Source: Methanomassiliicoccales archaeon LGM-RCC1
GTDB taxonomy: Archaea; Thermoplasmatota; Thermoplasmata; Methanomassiliicoccales; Methanomethylophilaceae
Direction: 5' to 3'
Assembly: GCA_030168575.1 (NCBI GenBank)
Contig: CP115555.1
Span: forward strand, 186,001-250,000
DNA length: 64,000 nt
Shown here: positions 1 to 9,021 of the stretch, piece by piece
How positions within the stretch are numbered: the stretch's first letter is position 1
Layout of the letters: each line of letters begins with the position of its first letter
The notes under the pieces: generated by a model
Databases searched by the model: none
Told to the model about the DNA's origin: nothing
Seen by the model: the letters and a program-made list of their open reading frames with translations, nothing else
Position numbers and translations under genes: made by a program

Positions 1-603
1 GCCGATGATCTCCTTCTGCTGCTCCTTTGTGATAGCAGTGGTGACTCCACCAGGGACTCCCATCACGGGGTGAGTGGGCTTTCCTCCGATGATAGCCTGA
101 ACCTTCTGGGCCTCCGCACGTGTCTTGAGGACTGCTCCTCCGAGTTCGAGTCCTACGCGGGCTACGACTCCGAGAACGTTCCTCTCCGCGGCAGGTGCTG
201 CGGGTCCGCAGACGAAGTCGGGTGCTGCCAGCGCATAGAAGTGCGCGATGTGGCTGTGCACGAAATGGGCGTTGTAGAACGTGTCCCTGAGGAGGTACGC
301 GACCTCTGTGGGCTTCGTGTTGTAGCATCCGTCAATCGCCTTTGTCGAGGCCATGTGGTGTGCTCCGGGGCACACTCCGCACAGCCTTGCTGTGATCTGG
401 TTGAGCTCTGTTACTTTCCTTCCGATACAGAATCTCTCGAATCCCCTGACCTCGGGAACCTGCCAGTATGCGTTGGCAACGTCTCCCTTGTCGTCGAGGA
501 AGATCTCGATCTTTCCGTGTCCCTCGAGACGTGTGATGGGGTCGACGGTCACTTTGTTTCCGGTGACCTTCTGCTTCTCGTCCCAAATGATAGGTCCTGT
601 CAT
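1..603 (-). CDS. mvhA: F420-non-reducing [NiFe] hydrogenase large subunit MvhA (partial, N-terminal 201 codons)
   Basis: Catalytic subunit that oxidises H2 at a Ni-Fe centre and feeds electrons through MvhG and MvhD to HdrA for flavin-based electron bifurcation. The N-terminal 201 codons are present; the C-terminus lies outside the window. Visible are the family signature RLEGHGKI near residue 25 and the first nickel-ligand box RLCGVCPGAHH near residue 73. The start ATG is 603-601, one base after the mvhG stop, with a strong Shine-Dalgarno GGAGGT lying inside the end of mvhG. It is the last visible gene of an hdrA-mvhD-mvhG-mvhA operon. Confidence 0.95.
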   Translation of the reverse strand, partial: MTGPIIWDEKQKVTGNKVTVDPITRLEGHGKIEIFLDDKGDVANAYWQVPEVRGFERFCIGRKVTELNQITARLCGVCPGAHHMASTKAIDGCYNTKPTEVAYLLRDTFYNAHFVHSHIAHFYALAAPDFVCGPAAPAAERNVLGVVARVGLELGGAVLKTRAEAQKVQAIIGGKPTHPVMGVPGGVTTAITKEQQKEIIG

Positions 604-604
604 T

Positions 605-1804
605 TCACTGACCTCCTTCTACAACTGCTTTCCTAATCAATGACTTACCGAGAGTGAATGCGTAGAAGTATCCGAGCGGGTCCTTGACTTCCGACATGAT
701 CTTCACGATCTCGCTCTCTCCGATGATTCCGTCGTCCTCGCGGATGGGGAACATCGAAGCGATAGCTGTGAACACACTTGCTCCGTGCTCCTGGACATCG
801 GATGTGGGTCCGTAGCATCCACGGCAGGGCTGGCCTACCTTGGTGCACCTTGCACCGCATCCACCGACTGTTGCGGGTCCGAGGCACAGGATTCCCTGGT
901 CCATCAGGCACACGTCGGGCTTGACATCGATCTCGTGGGGCTCGTAGATGTGCTCGATTCTGAGGTTCTCCTTCTTCCTGGGGCACTCCTCGCACAGGGT
1001 CTTGGTAGTGACTCCGATCTCGGTTCCCTTGGGCGGGAGGGGAACTCCCCTGTAAGCAAAGTCCGCGACTGCCTTGAGCAGGACGCTGATGGACTCCTGG
1101 AGGGGAGGACATCGGGGGACGTAGTAGTCGACGTCGATGACCTGGTCGAGTGTCTTGACTGTGTCGTAGAACACAGGCAGAGTGAGCTCTCCCTCAGGTG
1201 CCTGGTATGAGGTCTGGGGGACAACGGGTGCACCGGCGTGGTAATCCGCCTGGAAGTTGGCTGTCGTGGGAGTCTTCTGGTAGACGTACTCCAGAATCTC
1301 CTTTCCCTCTCCGGGGACGAGGTTTGCAAGGGCGGGGCTTCCACCGAAGCATGCACAGGTTCCGTATGAGACAACGACCTTGGACTTCTTCCTCAGAAGC
1401 TTGACCATGTGCTCGTTCTCGGAATTCCTTACTGCTCCGGAGATGATGGAGACGAGAATCTCTCCGTCTTCCATTGCCTCGATGTCCTTCTCCTTTCCGT
1501 CGGCTGCGATAGGCCACATTACGATGTCTGCCATGTCACCGATGGTGAGGATCCTCTCGTTTGTGTCGAGGAGTGAAACGTCGCATCCTCCACAGGCTGC
1601 TGCCCAGTAGATAGCGAGCTTGAACTTTCCTCCTGGAGGTGCTCCGGGGAGAAGCTCTCCAAGGTCTGCTGCCTGGAGTCCGATGGGCTCCTTGGGTCCG
1701 TCTGCGACAGGTGCAGCTGCTGCCTTGGGTGCCGCGGCTGCCTTTGCTGCCTTAGGCTCCTCTTTCTTCTCTCCCTTCTTGAATAACTTATCGAAGAATC
1801 CCAT
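605..1804 (-). CDS. mvhG: F420-non-reducing hydrogenase small subunit MvhG with Ala/Pro-rich N-terminal extension
   Basis: Iron-sulfur small subunit that relays electrons from the MvhA Ni-Fe site to MvhD. The core starts near residue 60 with the proximal cluster motif AACGGCDVSLLD and continues with YGTCACFGGSP and several later cysteine boxes (CEECPRKKENL, GGCGARCTKVGQPCRGCYG). At 399 aa it is clearly longer than the usual about 300. The first about 45 residues are a lysine-rich segment (FDKLFKKGEKKEE) followed by an alanine/proline linker, which could be a flexible tether or docking arm. It lies one base from both neighbours, so the operon is translationally coupled. Confidence 0.93.
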   Translation of the reverse strand: MGFFDKLFKKGEKKEEPKAAKAAAAPKAAAAPVADGPKEPIGLQAADLGELLPGAPPGGKFKLAIYWAAACGGCDVSLLDTNERILTIGDMADIVMWPIAADGKEKDIEAMEDGEILVSIISGAVRNSENEHMVKLLRKKSKVVVSYGTCACFGGSPALANLVPGEGKEILEYVYQKTPTTANFQADYHAGAPVVPQTSYQAPEGELTLPVFYDTVKTLDQVIDVDYYVPRCPPLQESISVLLKAVADFAYRGVPLPPKGTEIGVTTKTLCEECPRKKENLRIEHIYEPHEIDVKPDVCLMDQGILCLGPATVGGCGARCTKVGQPCRGCYGPTSDVQEHGASVFTAIASMFPIREDDGIIGESEIVKIMSEVKDPLGYFYAFTLGKSLIRKAVVEGGQ

Positions 1805-1805
1805 A

Positions 1806-2228
1806 TCAGTTCGCCTCCTCTTTCTTGAGCGGTGTGGGTCCGAGCTGCTTGATCACATCGACGAAGTCGACGATTGTCTTCTGGAATTTCTCTCCCTCTG
1901 ATGCGGAGACCCACTCAAGTTTGAGTCTCTTGGGGTCGAAACCGTACTGCTCGAGGACCATCCTCAGCAGAGCAATTCTTCTCCTGGCCCTGTAGTTACC
2001 GCCGATGTAGTGGCAGTCTGCAGGGTGGCATCCGAGCACCATGACTCCGTCTGCTCCCTTGGAGAAGGCCCTGAGAACGAACTCGGGGTCGACACGTGCG
2101 GAGCACATTGTCCTGATGATACGGAAGTTTGTGGGCATCTGAAGCCTTGCGACTCCAGCTCCGTCTGCACCGGCGTATGAACACCAGTTGCAGCAGAATG
2201 TTACAATCCTTGGCTCAAAGTCTGCCAT
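1806..2228 (-). CDS. mvhD: MvhD, [2Fe-2S] electron-transfer subunit linking hydrogenase to HdrA
   Basis: Small iron-sulfur protein that passes electrons from the hydrogenase to the heterodisulfide reductase subunit HdrA. The 140-aa length is typical. Conserved cysteines are visible in FCCNWCSYAGAD near residue 11, RTMCSARVDPEF near 39 and GCHPADCHYIGGN near 66. It sits between hdrA and mvhG with one-base gaps, the expected order for the electron path MvhA-MvhG-MvhD-HdrA. No separate hdrB or hdrC is in the window. Confidence 0.95.
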   Translation of the reverse strand: MADFEPRIVTFCCNWCSYAGADGAGVARLQMPTNFRIIRTMCSARVDPEFVLRAFSKGADGVMVLGCHPADCHYIGGNYRARRRIALLRMVLEQYGFDPKRLKLEWVSASEGEKFQKTIVDFVDVIKQLGPTPLKKEEAN

Positions 2229-2229
2229 T

Positions 2230-5200
2230 TCACTGACCTCCTACGGGGAAATCGAGACATGCGTCGATCTCAGCGCAGATCTGCTTGTTCCTGAATCCTC
2301 TCTGCTCCATCGCACCTGCAGGACAGGACGCGACACAGCTTCCGCATCCCTTACAGAGACCGGCGTTGACGAAACTCTTGAAGGCTCCGTTGGGCTGCTC
2401 GACGAGCGAGATGGCGTTGTAATCACAGCATCCTACACAGACACCGCAACCGTCACAGCGGTCGGGGTTGGAGGTAGCTACGATACCCTCGGAAATGTAC
2501 TTGGACTTGGAGATGACGGTCAGCATCCTGGAGGCTGCTCCGGATGCCTGAGCGATACACTCGTCCATGAACTTGGGCCAGTGTGCGGTTCCTGCAACGT
2601 ATACTCCCTCAGTTGCGAAGTCGACGGGCCTCAGTTTCTGATGGGCCTCGAAGTAGTAACCGTCCTTGGAGATGGGGACCTTGACCATCTTGGCGAGCTC
2701 CTCCTTCTCCTCCCTGAGGGGTGCGATACCGGTAGCGAGCACCAGGGTGTCGACGGGGACGTCGAGATCCTCTCCGAGTGTTGCGTCGTATGCGTTGATG
2801 TAGGTTCCGTTGTACTTGGGCAGCTCGTCCTCGACGGGGTACCTAAGGAACCTGACTCCCAGCTGGCATGCCTTCAGGTACATCTCCTCACGGAATCCGT
2901 ATGTCCTGATGTCCTTGTGGATGATGGTGACATTCGCTGTGGGGTCCTTCAACTTGATCTTGATCGCGTTGCAGAGCATGGAAGCGCAGCAGACACGTGA
3001 ACAGTACTTGACCTTGTCGTTCCTGGATCCGATACAGCTGACGAATACAACGTCCTTTCCGTTGAAGTCTCCGGATTCGAGTTTCTTCTCGAGTGCGATC
3101 TGGGTTGTGACCTTCTCATCGTTTCCGAATCCGTACTCTGTGGGCTGGTACTGGGCAGCTCCGACGGCGAAGAGGACTCCTCCGACGGGGTACTTGGTAC
3201 CGTCGCTGAGCTGGAGCTCAAAGTTACCCTTGAATCCGGGGATGTCCTTAACGGTAACACCGGTGTGGACTGTGATGAGCTTCTCGTTCTGCACTTTCTT
3301 GATTGTCTCTGCGAGGTAATCCTTAACGGAAACTCCATCCTCCTTGAAGTTGAAGTTGCGTGCGAATCCTCCGAGTTCCTTCTCCCTCTCGACGAGGTGG
3401 ACAGGGAATCCCTGTGCGGCGATGTCGAGTGCAGCGTTCATTCCGGTGATTCCTCCTCCGATGATGGCTGCTGCCTGGGTGACGGGGATCTCGGATCCCT
3501 CGAGAGGCTCGAGCAGGCATGCCTTTGCGATGGCCATCCTCAGAAGGTCCTTTGCCTTTGCGGTTGCCTCGTCGTGGGCGTGCATGTGGATCCACGAGCA
3601 CTGGTCACGGATGTTGGCCATGTTGAACAGGTACTTGTTCAGTCCTCCGTTCCTGCATGCCTCCCTGAAGAGGGGCTCGTGTGTCCTGGGGGTACAGGAT
3701 GCGACGACGACTCTGTTGAGGTCGTGCTCCTTGATTGCTGTGGAAATCGCATCCAGACAGTCCTGTGCACATGCATACTGTGACTCGCTGGAGATGACGA
3801 CTCCGGGAAGTGTCTTCGCGTACTCTGTGACGGCGGGGACATCAACGACTGATCCGATGTTGATACCGCAGTGGCAGACCCATACTCCGACCCTGGGCTC
3901 GATACCGATGACTTCCTTCTCCTCGGGGTAGACTTTGGGAGCGCAGGGCTCGAAGTTCTTGCCGACGATCCATGCTCCGGCCTTTGCGGAGGATCCGCAT
4001 GCCTCGGCGACAGATGTGGGGATGTCCTTGGGTGCCGCGAAGGCTCCGGTTACGAAGATACCGGGCCTGGTTGTCTCGAGGGGGTGGAAGACCGTGGTCT
4101 TACAGAATCCGTACTCGTTGAGCTCGATTCCAAGTGTCTGGGCGAACTCCTCGGCTCCCTCGGGGGGTGTGAGACCGATTGAGAGGACTGCCATGTCGAA
4201 CTCCTCTGTTACACCATCGTTGTTGTCGTCGGTGTAGCTGATGAGCAGCTTCTTTGTCTCGGGGTCCTCCTCGATGTTGGAGACACGTGCACCGCGGTGC
4301 ATGTTGATTCCGTACTCCTTCTGGCCTCTCTCGATGTAGGCCTCGAACTCCTTTCCGTAGGACCTGATGTCCATGAAGAAGATGTCCTCCTGGAGATCTC
4401 CGTGCTCCTTTGTGATCATTGCCTGCTTTGTCGCGTACATACAGCAGACGGAAGAACAGTACTTCTTCCATCCCTTCTTCTGGGACCTGGATCCGCAGCA
4501 CTGGATGTAGGCGATCTTCTTGGGTGCCTCTCCGTTGGAGGGGCAGACGATGTGACCCCTGTGAGGTCCGGATGCGCACATGATCCTCTCGTACTCGATG
4601 GCGGTGACGACGTTTGCGAACCTGCCGTATCCGTACTCGCTGGCGATGTGTGCGTCCCATACCTTGAATCCGATCGCAGAAATGATGGATCCGACTTCAA
4701 GTGTGATGAGCTCATCCTTGTCATCGTAGTGGATTGCGCCCTTTCCACAAGCCTTGGCGCAGTTTCCACATTTGTCTTTGTTGATCTTCATGCAAACGCT
4801 GGCGTCGATAACTGCAACCCTGGGCACAGCCTGTGCGTGGGGGATGTAGATTGCCTTCCTTGTTGTGAGCCCGAACTCGTACTTGTCGGGGATGTTCTTA
4901 ACAGGACACTTTGCAAGACAGTCTCCACAGCCGGTACACTCGTTGGGGTTGACGTACCTGGCCTTCTTGAGGACAGTCACCTTGAAATCTCCTGCCTTAC
5001 CCTCGACCTTCTGAACCTCGTGGTAGGTCAGAACGTCAATGTTGGGATGTCCGTTACAATCCGCCATTTTAGGCGAGAGGATACATGCGGAACAATCATT
5101 CGTAGGGAATGTCTTGTCGAGACGGCACATGATTCCACCGATTGTGGGGTCTTTCTCCACAAGGTAGACATGAATGTCCCTGTCTGCAAGATCAAGCGAT

Positions 5201-5250
5201 GCTTGAATACCCGCAATTCCTCCTCCGATAACCAATGCCGATTTTGTCAA
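2230..5250 (-). CDS. hdrA: HdrA, heterodisulfide reductase flavin subunit, double-length form
   Basis: FAD subunit that bifurcates electrons from H2 toward ferredoxin and CoM-S-S-CoB. The 1006 aa far exceed the usual about 650. Residues 1-453 form an extra HdrA-like half: dinucleotide motif VIGGGIAG at 7-14, cysteine box CSAC near 53, ferredoxin clusters CTGCGDCLAKCP near 105 and CGNCAKACGKG near 161. The canonical HdrA N-terminus (VGVWVCHCGINIG) begins at residue 454, followed by a second FAD motif IIGGGITGMNA near 605 and two C-terminal [4Fe-4S] motifs (CDGCGVCVGCC, CKGCGSCVASCP). The gene therefore appears to encode two flavin sites and at least four cubane clusters. It is the first gene of the mvh operon; upstream is a long AT-rich promoter region. 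Confidence 0.93.
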   Translation of the reverse strand: MTKSALVIGGGIAGIQASLDLADRDIHVYLVEKDPTIGGIMCRLDKTFPTNDCSACILSPKMADCNGHPNIDVLTYHEVQKVEGKAGDFKVTVLKKARYVNPNECTGCGDCLAKCPVKNIPDKYEFGLTTRKAIYIPHAQAVPRVAVIDASVCMKINKDKCGNCAKACGKGAIHYDDKDELITLEVGSIISAIGFKVWDAHIASEYGYGRFANVVTAIEYERIMCASGPHRGHIVCPSNGEAPKKIAYIQCCGSRSQKKGWKKYCSSVCCMYATKQAMITKEHGDLQEDIFFMDIRSYGKEFEAYIERGQKEYGINMHRGARVSNIEEDPETKKLLISYTDDNNDGVTEEFDMAVLSIGLTPPEGAEEFAQTLGIELNEYGFCKTTVFHPLETTRPGIFVTGAFAAPKDIPTSVAEACGSSAKAGAWIVGKNFEPCAPKVYPEEKEVIGIEPRVGVWVCHCGINIGSVVDVPAVTEYAKTLPGVVISSESQYACAQDCLDAISTAIKEHDLNRVVVASCTPRTHEPLFREACRNGGLNKYLFNMANIRDQCSWIHMHAHDEATAKAKDLLRMAIAKACLLEPLEGSEIPVTQAAAIIGGGITGMNAALDIAAQGFPVHLVEREKELGGFARNFNFKEDGVSVKDYLAETIKKVQNEKLITVHTGVTVKDIPGFKGNFELQLSDGTKYPVGGVLFAVGAAQYQPTEYGFGNDEKVTTQIALEKKLESGDFNGKDVVFVSCIGSRNDKVKYCSRVCCASMLCNAIKIKLKDPTANVTIIHKDIRTYGFREEMYLKACQLGVRFLRYPVEDELPKYNGTYINAYDATLGEDLDVPVDTLVLATGIAPLREEKEELAKMVKVPISKDGYYFEAHQKLRPVDFATEGVYVAGTAHWPKFMDECIAQASGAASRMLTVISKSKYISEGIVATSNPDRCDGCGVCVGCCDYNAISLVEQPNGAFKSFVNAGLCKGCGSCVASCPAGAMEQRGFRNKQICAEIDACLDFPVGGQ

Positions 5251-5748
5251 ATCATTGCCTCCCGTATAAGGAATAATTAAGGCATGAATTATTGGTATAT
5301 TAAGGGCTTTTACGAAAGCAATAAATATTCTTAATAATTATTACAAAGACCGTCGAAGTCGATTTTTGATTAAAATCAAAATATTGCTAAAAATTAATTG
5401 TTATTTCATGTGCCAGCATTTCTTTTATTGACATTAATTTATCTCATCCTTTATGATAATGCTACCAAATTTTTAGTTAAATTTTGAATTTTAATTCGTA
5501 TTTAGGCGAAGTAAAATTATATCTTCATATTAAGTGACGTTAAAATAATTTTTAAATAGTGCGGAAATGGGGATTTTTTGCGTACAATTTTTGTCTGGCT
5601 ATCAGATTGATGATGGATACATAATTCATCCATCTAAAGACCTAAAATTGTTTAGGTAGAGCTAAAAAACAATAGGAAAACAACGAATATCGACCGTGGT
5701 GGCGACAGCGAGAAAGATGTTAAGAAAGAGGACGTTGTACCCTGGTCC
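5251..5748. promoter_or_regulatory. AT-rich divergent intergenic region between hdrA and pop5
   Basis: No convincing protein gene. The hdrA side contains TA-rich stretches suited to a minus-strand TATA element near 5310-5335. On the plus strand TTTTTAAATA at 5549-5558 is a good archaeal TATA box that would start a transcript near 5578-5585, giving pop5 a leader of about 165 nt. That leader contains two inverted repeats: GATGGAT/ATCCATC (5612-5618 with 5628-5634) and CCTAAA/TTTAGG (5641-5646 with 5651-5656). Confidence 0.6.
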
Positions 5749-6051
5749 ATGGTCGTGAAAGCCGTCCGCGGAAGAAGGCGCTACATCGTCTACACAGTAC
5801 CGGAATCCGCAGGGAGATCCGATGTCCTCTCAGCATTGTCAAGCTTAGAGACATCCATGCCCGATCTCCGCGTCATCACTAGCTTCGGAGGCAAGGCTGT
5901 AGTTAGATGCAACCCCTCTGAGAAGGAGGCCGTGACGGAGGCCATGAAGGCAGCCTATCCGGGGTGCGAATCCCTCATCACATCAGGAACTCTCAGGAAG
6001 ATACGTGAGGAGTATCCCGAACTTAAGGTCTCCCAGAAGAAGAAACGCTGA
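5749..6051 (+). CDS. rnp2: Ribonuclease P protein component 2 (Pop5/Rnp2)
   Basis: Protein subunit of archaeal RNase P, which removes 5' leaders from pre-tRNA. The 100-aa basic protein (VKAVRGRRRYIVYTV at the N-terminus, KVSQKKKR tail) fits Pop5 in size and charge. The assignment rests mostly on position: Pop5 directly precedes the proteasome alpha gene at the head of the archaeal exosome superoperon. The ATG at 5749 is used. The same frame stays open upstream without an ATG, so a longer product from a rare start cannot be excluded. Confidence 0.75.
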   Translation: MVVKAVRGRRRYIVYTVPESAGRSDVLSALSSLETSMPDLRVITSFGGKAVVRCNPSEKEAVTEAMKAAYPGCESLITSGTLRKIREEYPELKVSQKKKR

Positions 6052-6068
6052 ACCTTCCTACCTCTTCC

Positions 6069-6078
6069 TTTTATAATA
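6069..6078 (+). promoter_or_regulatory. TATA box upstream of psmA
   Basis: TTTTATAATA lies 43 bases before the psmA start in the short gap after pop5. This suggests that the proteasome-exosome genes have their own promoter in addition to read-through from pop5. Confidence 0.5.
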
Positions 6079-6120
6079 CTTTAAGAATGCTCCCGCGTAA
6101 AGAAAAAAGGAGCAGCAATT

Positions 6121-6843
6121 ATGCAACCCGGACAAATGGCTTATGACAGGGGGATCACAGTTTTCTCCCCTGACGGAAGACTTTTCCAAGTAGAGTACGC
6201 CCGTGAGGCCGTGAAGAAAGGTTCCACGACCATCGGACTAAAGTACAAAGGCGGAGTGGCCCTCATCGTCGACAAGAGATCGATGAGCAAACTCCTGGAG
6301 CCTAAATCCACCGAGAAGATCCACGATATCGATGACTACATCGGATGTGCGACTTCTGGACTCGTTGCGGACGCTAGGGTGCTGGTCGATCAGGCCAGGC
6401 ATGAGGCCCAGGTCCACAGGGTCAGCTACGGCGAGAACATCTCCGTCGAGATGCTCGTCAAGAAGGTTTGCGATTACAAGCAGCAGTTCACCCAGTACGG
6501 CGGGGCACGTCCCTTCGGAACAGCCCTCCTGGTAGCTGGAACGGATGACCTCGGAGTACACCTCTTCGAGACCGACCCCTCCGGAGCACTTGTCGCATAC
6601 AAGGCGACAGGAATCGGAAGCGGACGCCCCGCAGTCATGGACGTATTCGAGAAGGAATACAAGGACGACATGACCGCCAATGCGGCACTGAAGCTCGGAC
6701 TGAAGGCGTTGGAGGCAGCCATCGAGGAGAAGCCCAGCGCCGAGACCACAGAGATCGGTGTTGCCGAGGTCGGAAAGAGGTTCAGGAGACTGACCGAATC
6801 CGAGATCGAGGCACTGCTGAAGAAATCCAAGGAAAAGGCCTGA
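6121..6843 (+). CDS. psmA: Proteasome subunit alpha
   Basis: Forms the outer heptameric rings of the 20S proteasome and gates substrate entry. The N-terminal alpha signature YDRGITVFSPDGRLFQVEYA is present at residues 8-27, and the 240-aa length is normal. It is followed within 10 bases by SBDS, the standard archaeal arrangement joining the proteasome and exosome. The beta subunit gene is not in the window. Confidence 0.97.
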   Translation: MQPGQMAYDRGITVFSPDGRLFQVEYAREAVKKGSTTIGLKYKGGVALIVDKRSMSKLLEPKSTEKIHDIDDYIGCATSGLVADARVLVDQARHEAQVHRVSYGENISVEMLVKKVCDYKQQFTQYGGARPFGTALLVAGTDDLGVHLFETDPSGALVAYKATGIGSGRPAVMDVFEKEYKDDMTANAALKLGLKALEAAIEEKPSAETTEIGVAEVGKRFRRLTESEIEALLKKSKEKA

Positions 6844-6852
6844 GGCAGGAAC

Positions 6853-7548
6853 ATGGTCAGCCTTGATGACGCGATCACAGCGAAGCTTGAGAGTCACGGA
6901 GAGACATTCGAGATCCTCCTGGACCCCAAGGTATTCGACCTGATCAAACAGGGAAAGTCCTTCGACATCGTCGACTACATGGCAGTGGAGGAGGTCTTCA
7001 AGAACGCAAGCAAGGGGACCAAGCAGGCAGAGGACAAACTGAAGGAGGCCTTCGGGACAGAGGACGTCGCGGAGATCGCGAGCAAGATCGTCGAGAAGGG
7101 TGAGATTCAAATCACGGCCGAACAGCGCAAGGAGATGCTGGAGGCCAAGAAGCAACAGATAATCACCTACATCGCCGCAAATGCGATCAACCCGCAGACA
7201 AAGACTCCCCACCCACCGTTGAGGATACAGCTGGCGCTGGAGGAGGCCAAGTTCCACGTGGACCCCTTCAAACCGCTGGACAAGGAGATCGACGAGGCTA
7301 TGAAACTCCTCAGACCTCTCCTTCCCATAAGGTTCGAGAAATCCCATATCGCCATCAAACTGGACGGTGCCGATTACGGACGCTGCTTCGATGACATCAT
7401 CAGCTACGGTATCGTCGAGAAGGAAGAATGGACCGCTGACGGTTCATGGATAGGCGTCATGGAGATACCTGCAGGCCTGATAACAGAGATCACGGACAAG
7501 CTCAAGCACAAGACGAAGGGCTCTGCATCCGTGAAATTGATTAATTGA
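6853..7548 (+). CDS. SBDS-family ribosome maturation protein
   Basis: Orthologue of the Shwachman-Bodian-Diamond protein, which helps release the anti-association factor (aIF6) during 50S maturation. The 231-aa protein has the N-terminal SBDS fold (GETFEILLDPKVF near residue 17), a central helical part containing KTPHPPLRIQLALEEAKF, and a C-terminal RRM-like part. It sits between psmA and rrp4 as in most euryarchaea. Confidence 0.95.
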   Translation: MVSLDDAITAKLESHGETFEILLDPKVFDLIKQGKSFDIVDYMAVEEVFKNASKGTKQAEDKLKEAFGTEDVAEIASKIVEKGEIQITAEQRKEMLEAKKQQIITYIAANAINPQTKTPHPPLRIQLALEEAKFHVDPFKPLDKEIDEAMKLLRPLLPIRFEKSHIAIKLDGADYGRCFDDIISYGIVEKEEWTADGSWIGVMEIPAGLITEITDKLKHKTKGSASVKLIN

Positions 7549-7567
7549 CATTCGCGAGAGTGATAAA

Positions 7568-8278
7568 ATGGAAAAAAGAAACGCCAGACAGACACGTCAG
7601 ATCGTCGTGCCCGGTGACATCCTCGACGGAACGGGGATGAGGCCCGGAGAGAACGCATACGTGCTGGACGGCAAGGTTCGCGCCAGCGTTATGGGAGTAA
7701 GGAATGTCTTCCAGAACACTGTCGGAGTCATTCCCCTCAGGGGAGGATACATGCCCACATCCGGCGACACCGTCTTCGGAGTCATCGTGGACATCGGACC
7801 CTCCAACTGGTTGGTGGATATCGGTGCACCTTACCCTGCACCGCTGCATGTGAGCGAAGTACCCTGGAAGGTCGAGTTCGGAGACACATCCAGGTTCCTG
7901 ACCATCGGGAACGTTGTGCTCCTGAAGGTGCTCGCAGTGGACGAGAGTAAGAAGATCTCCGTCACGATGAAGGATTCGGGACTGAGGAAGATCGAGGGCG
8001 GAAGGCTCGTGAAGATCTCCCACACCAAGGTCTCCAGGGTCATCGGCAAGAGCGGATCTATGATCTCCATGCTGAAGAACATGACCGACTGCCGTATCAC
8101 CGTCGGACAGAACGGATGGATATGGGTGGACGGCGAGGATGAGGAAGCTGACGTGGCAGTCGAGGCGATCAAGATGATCGAGGACCTCGCCCAGAGCAGC
8201 AACCTGACTGACAGGATTAAAGAATTTATCGAGAAGAAGATCCCTCAGGACGAGGAATATGATGAGGGGGATGAGTGA
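7568..8278 (+). CDS. rrp4: Exosome RNA-binding subunit Rrp4
   Basis: Cap subunit of the archaeal exosome that recruits RNA to the Rrp41-Rrp42 ring. An N-terminal domain is followed by an S1 domain (about residues 60-130, with [19 protein letters not shown]) and a KH domain with the GKSG loop ([12 protein letters not shown] near residue 158). The 236-aa length is typical and the C-terminus is very acidic. Its stop overlaps the region of the rrp41 start. Confidence 0.96.
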   Translation: MEKRNARQTRQIVVPGDILDGTGMRPGENAYVLDGKVRASVMGVRNVFQNTVGVIPLRGGYMPTSGDTVFGVIVDIGPSNWLVDIGAPYPAPLHVSEVPWKVEFGDTSRFLTIGNVVLLKVLAVDESKKISVTMKDSGLRKIEGGRLVKISHTKVSRVIGKSGSMISMLKNMTDCRITVGQNGWIWVDGEDEEADVAVEAIKMIEDLAQSSNLTDRIKEFIEKKIPQDEEYDEGDE

Positions 8279-8280
8279 CC

Positions 8281-9021
8281 ATGAGCGGACACACAGATAT
8301 GGTATTAGTTGACGATAACGGCCTCAGGATCGACGGAAGGACCGCCGACCAGCACAGGCCCTTCAAGATTGAGGCAGGAGTCCTCAACAATGCGGACGGG
8401 TCCGCATACGTGGAGATTGGAAAGAACAAGGTCCTTGCAGCGGTCTACGGACCCAGGGAATGCCACCCCAGGCACCTGCAGGACCCTACGAAGGCCATCG
8501 TGCAGTGCAAGTACAACATGCAGTCCTTCTCTGTCAGCGACAGGAAGAGGCCCGGACCGGACAGAAGGTCCATCGAGATTTCCAAGATCATCTCCGAGGC
8601 ACTGGAGAAGGTCGTCCTCACAGAGCTCTACCCCCGTGCATCCATCGATGTCTTCATCGAGATCCTGCAGGCTAACGCAGGAACAAGGTGCGCAGGACTC
8701 ACAGCGGCATCCGTCGCACTCGCTGACGCAGGTATCCCCATGAGGGACATCGTCCCTGCACTGGCATGCGGAAAGGCTGACGGACACGTCCTCCTGGACC
8801 TCAACAAGGAGGAGGACAACTACGGACAGGCGGATGTGCCCATCGCGATCATCCCCTCCACTGACGAGATCGTTCTCCTGCAGATGGACGGAAACATGAC
8901 ACGCGAGGAGTTCGACCACGGAATCAAGATGGCCGTAGCAGGCTGCCACGAGCTCCACGAGCTCCAGGTGGACGCACTGAAGAGACGCTACTCCAAGAAC
9001 GCAGAGGAGGCATCCGAATGA
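8281..9021 (+). CDS. rrp41: Exosome catalytic subunit Rrp41 (RNase PH fold)
   Basis: Phosphorolytic 3'-5' exoribonuclease subunit, active in a hexameric ring with Rrp42. The RNase PH core shows the phosphate/RNA-binding arginines in [16 protein letters not shown], and the aspartate-containing segment [18 protein letters not shown] holds active-site acidic residues. The ATG at 8281 is preferred over the in-frame GTG at 8275, which would overlap the rrp4 stop. The end overlaps the rrp42 start by four bases. Confidence 0.96.
   Translation: MSGHTDMVLVDDNGLRIDGRTADQHRPFKIEAGVLNNADGSAYVEIGKNKVLAAVYGPRECHPRHLQDPTKAIVQCKYNMQSFSVSDRKRPGPDRRSIEISKIISEALEKVVLTELYPRASIDVFIEILQANAGTRCAGLTAASVALADAGIPMRDIVPALACGKADGHVLLDLNKEEDNYGQADVPIAIIPSTDEIVLLQMDGNMTREEFDHGIKMAVAGCHELHELQVDALKRRYSKNAEEASE

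Noticed and set aside
70-1210. Plus-strand open frames opposite the mvh genes
   Set aside because: Antisense shadows of high-GC hydrogenase codons; no promoter, composition unlike proteins here.
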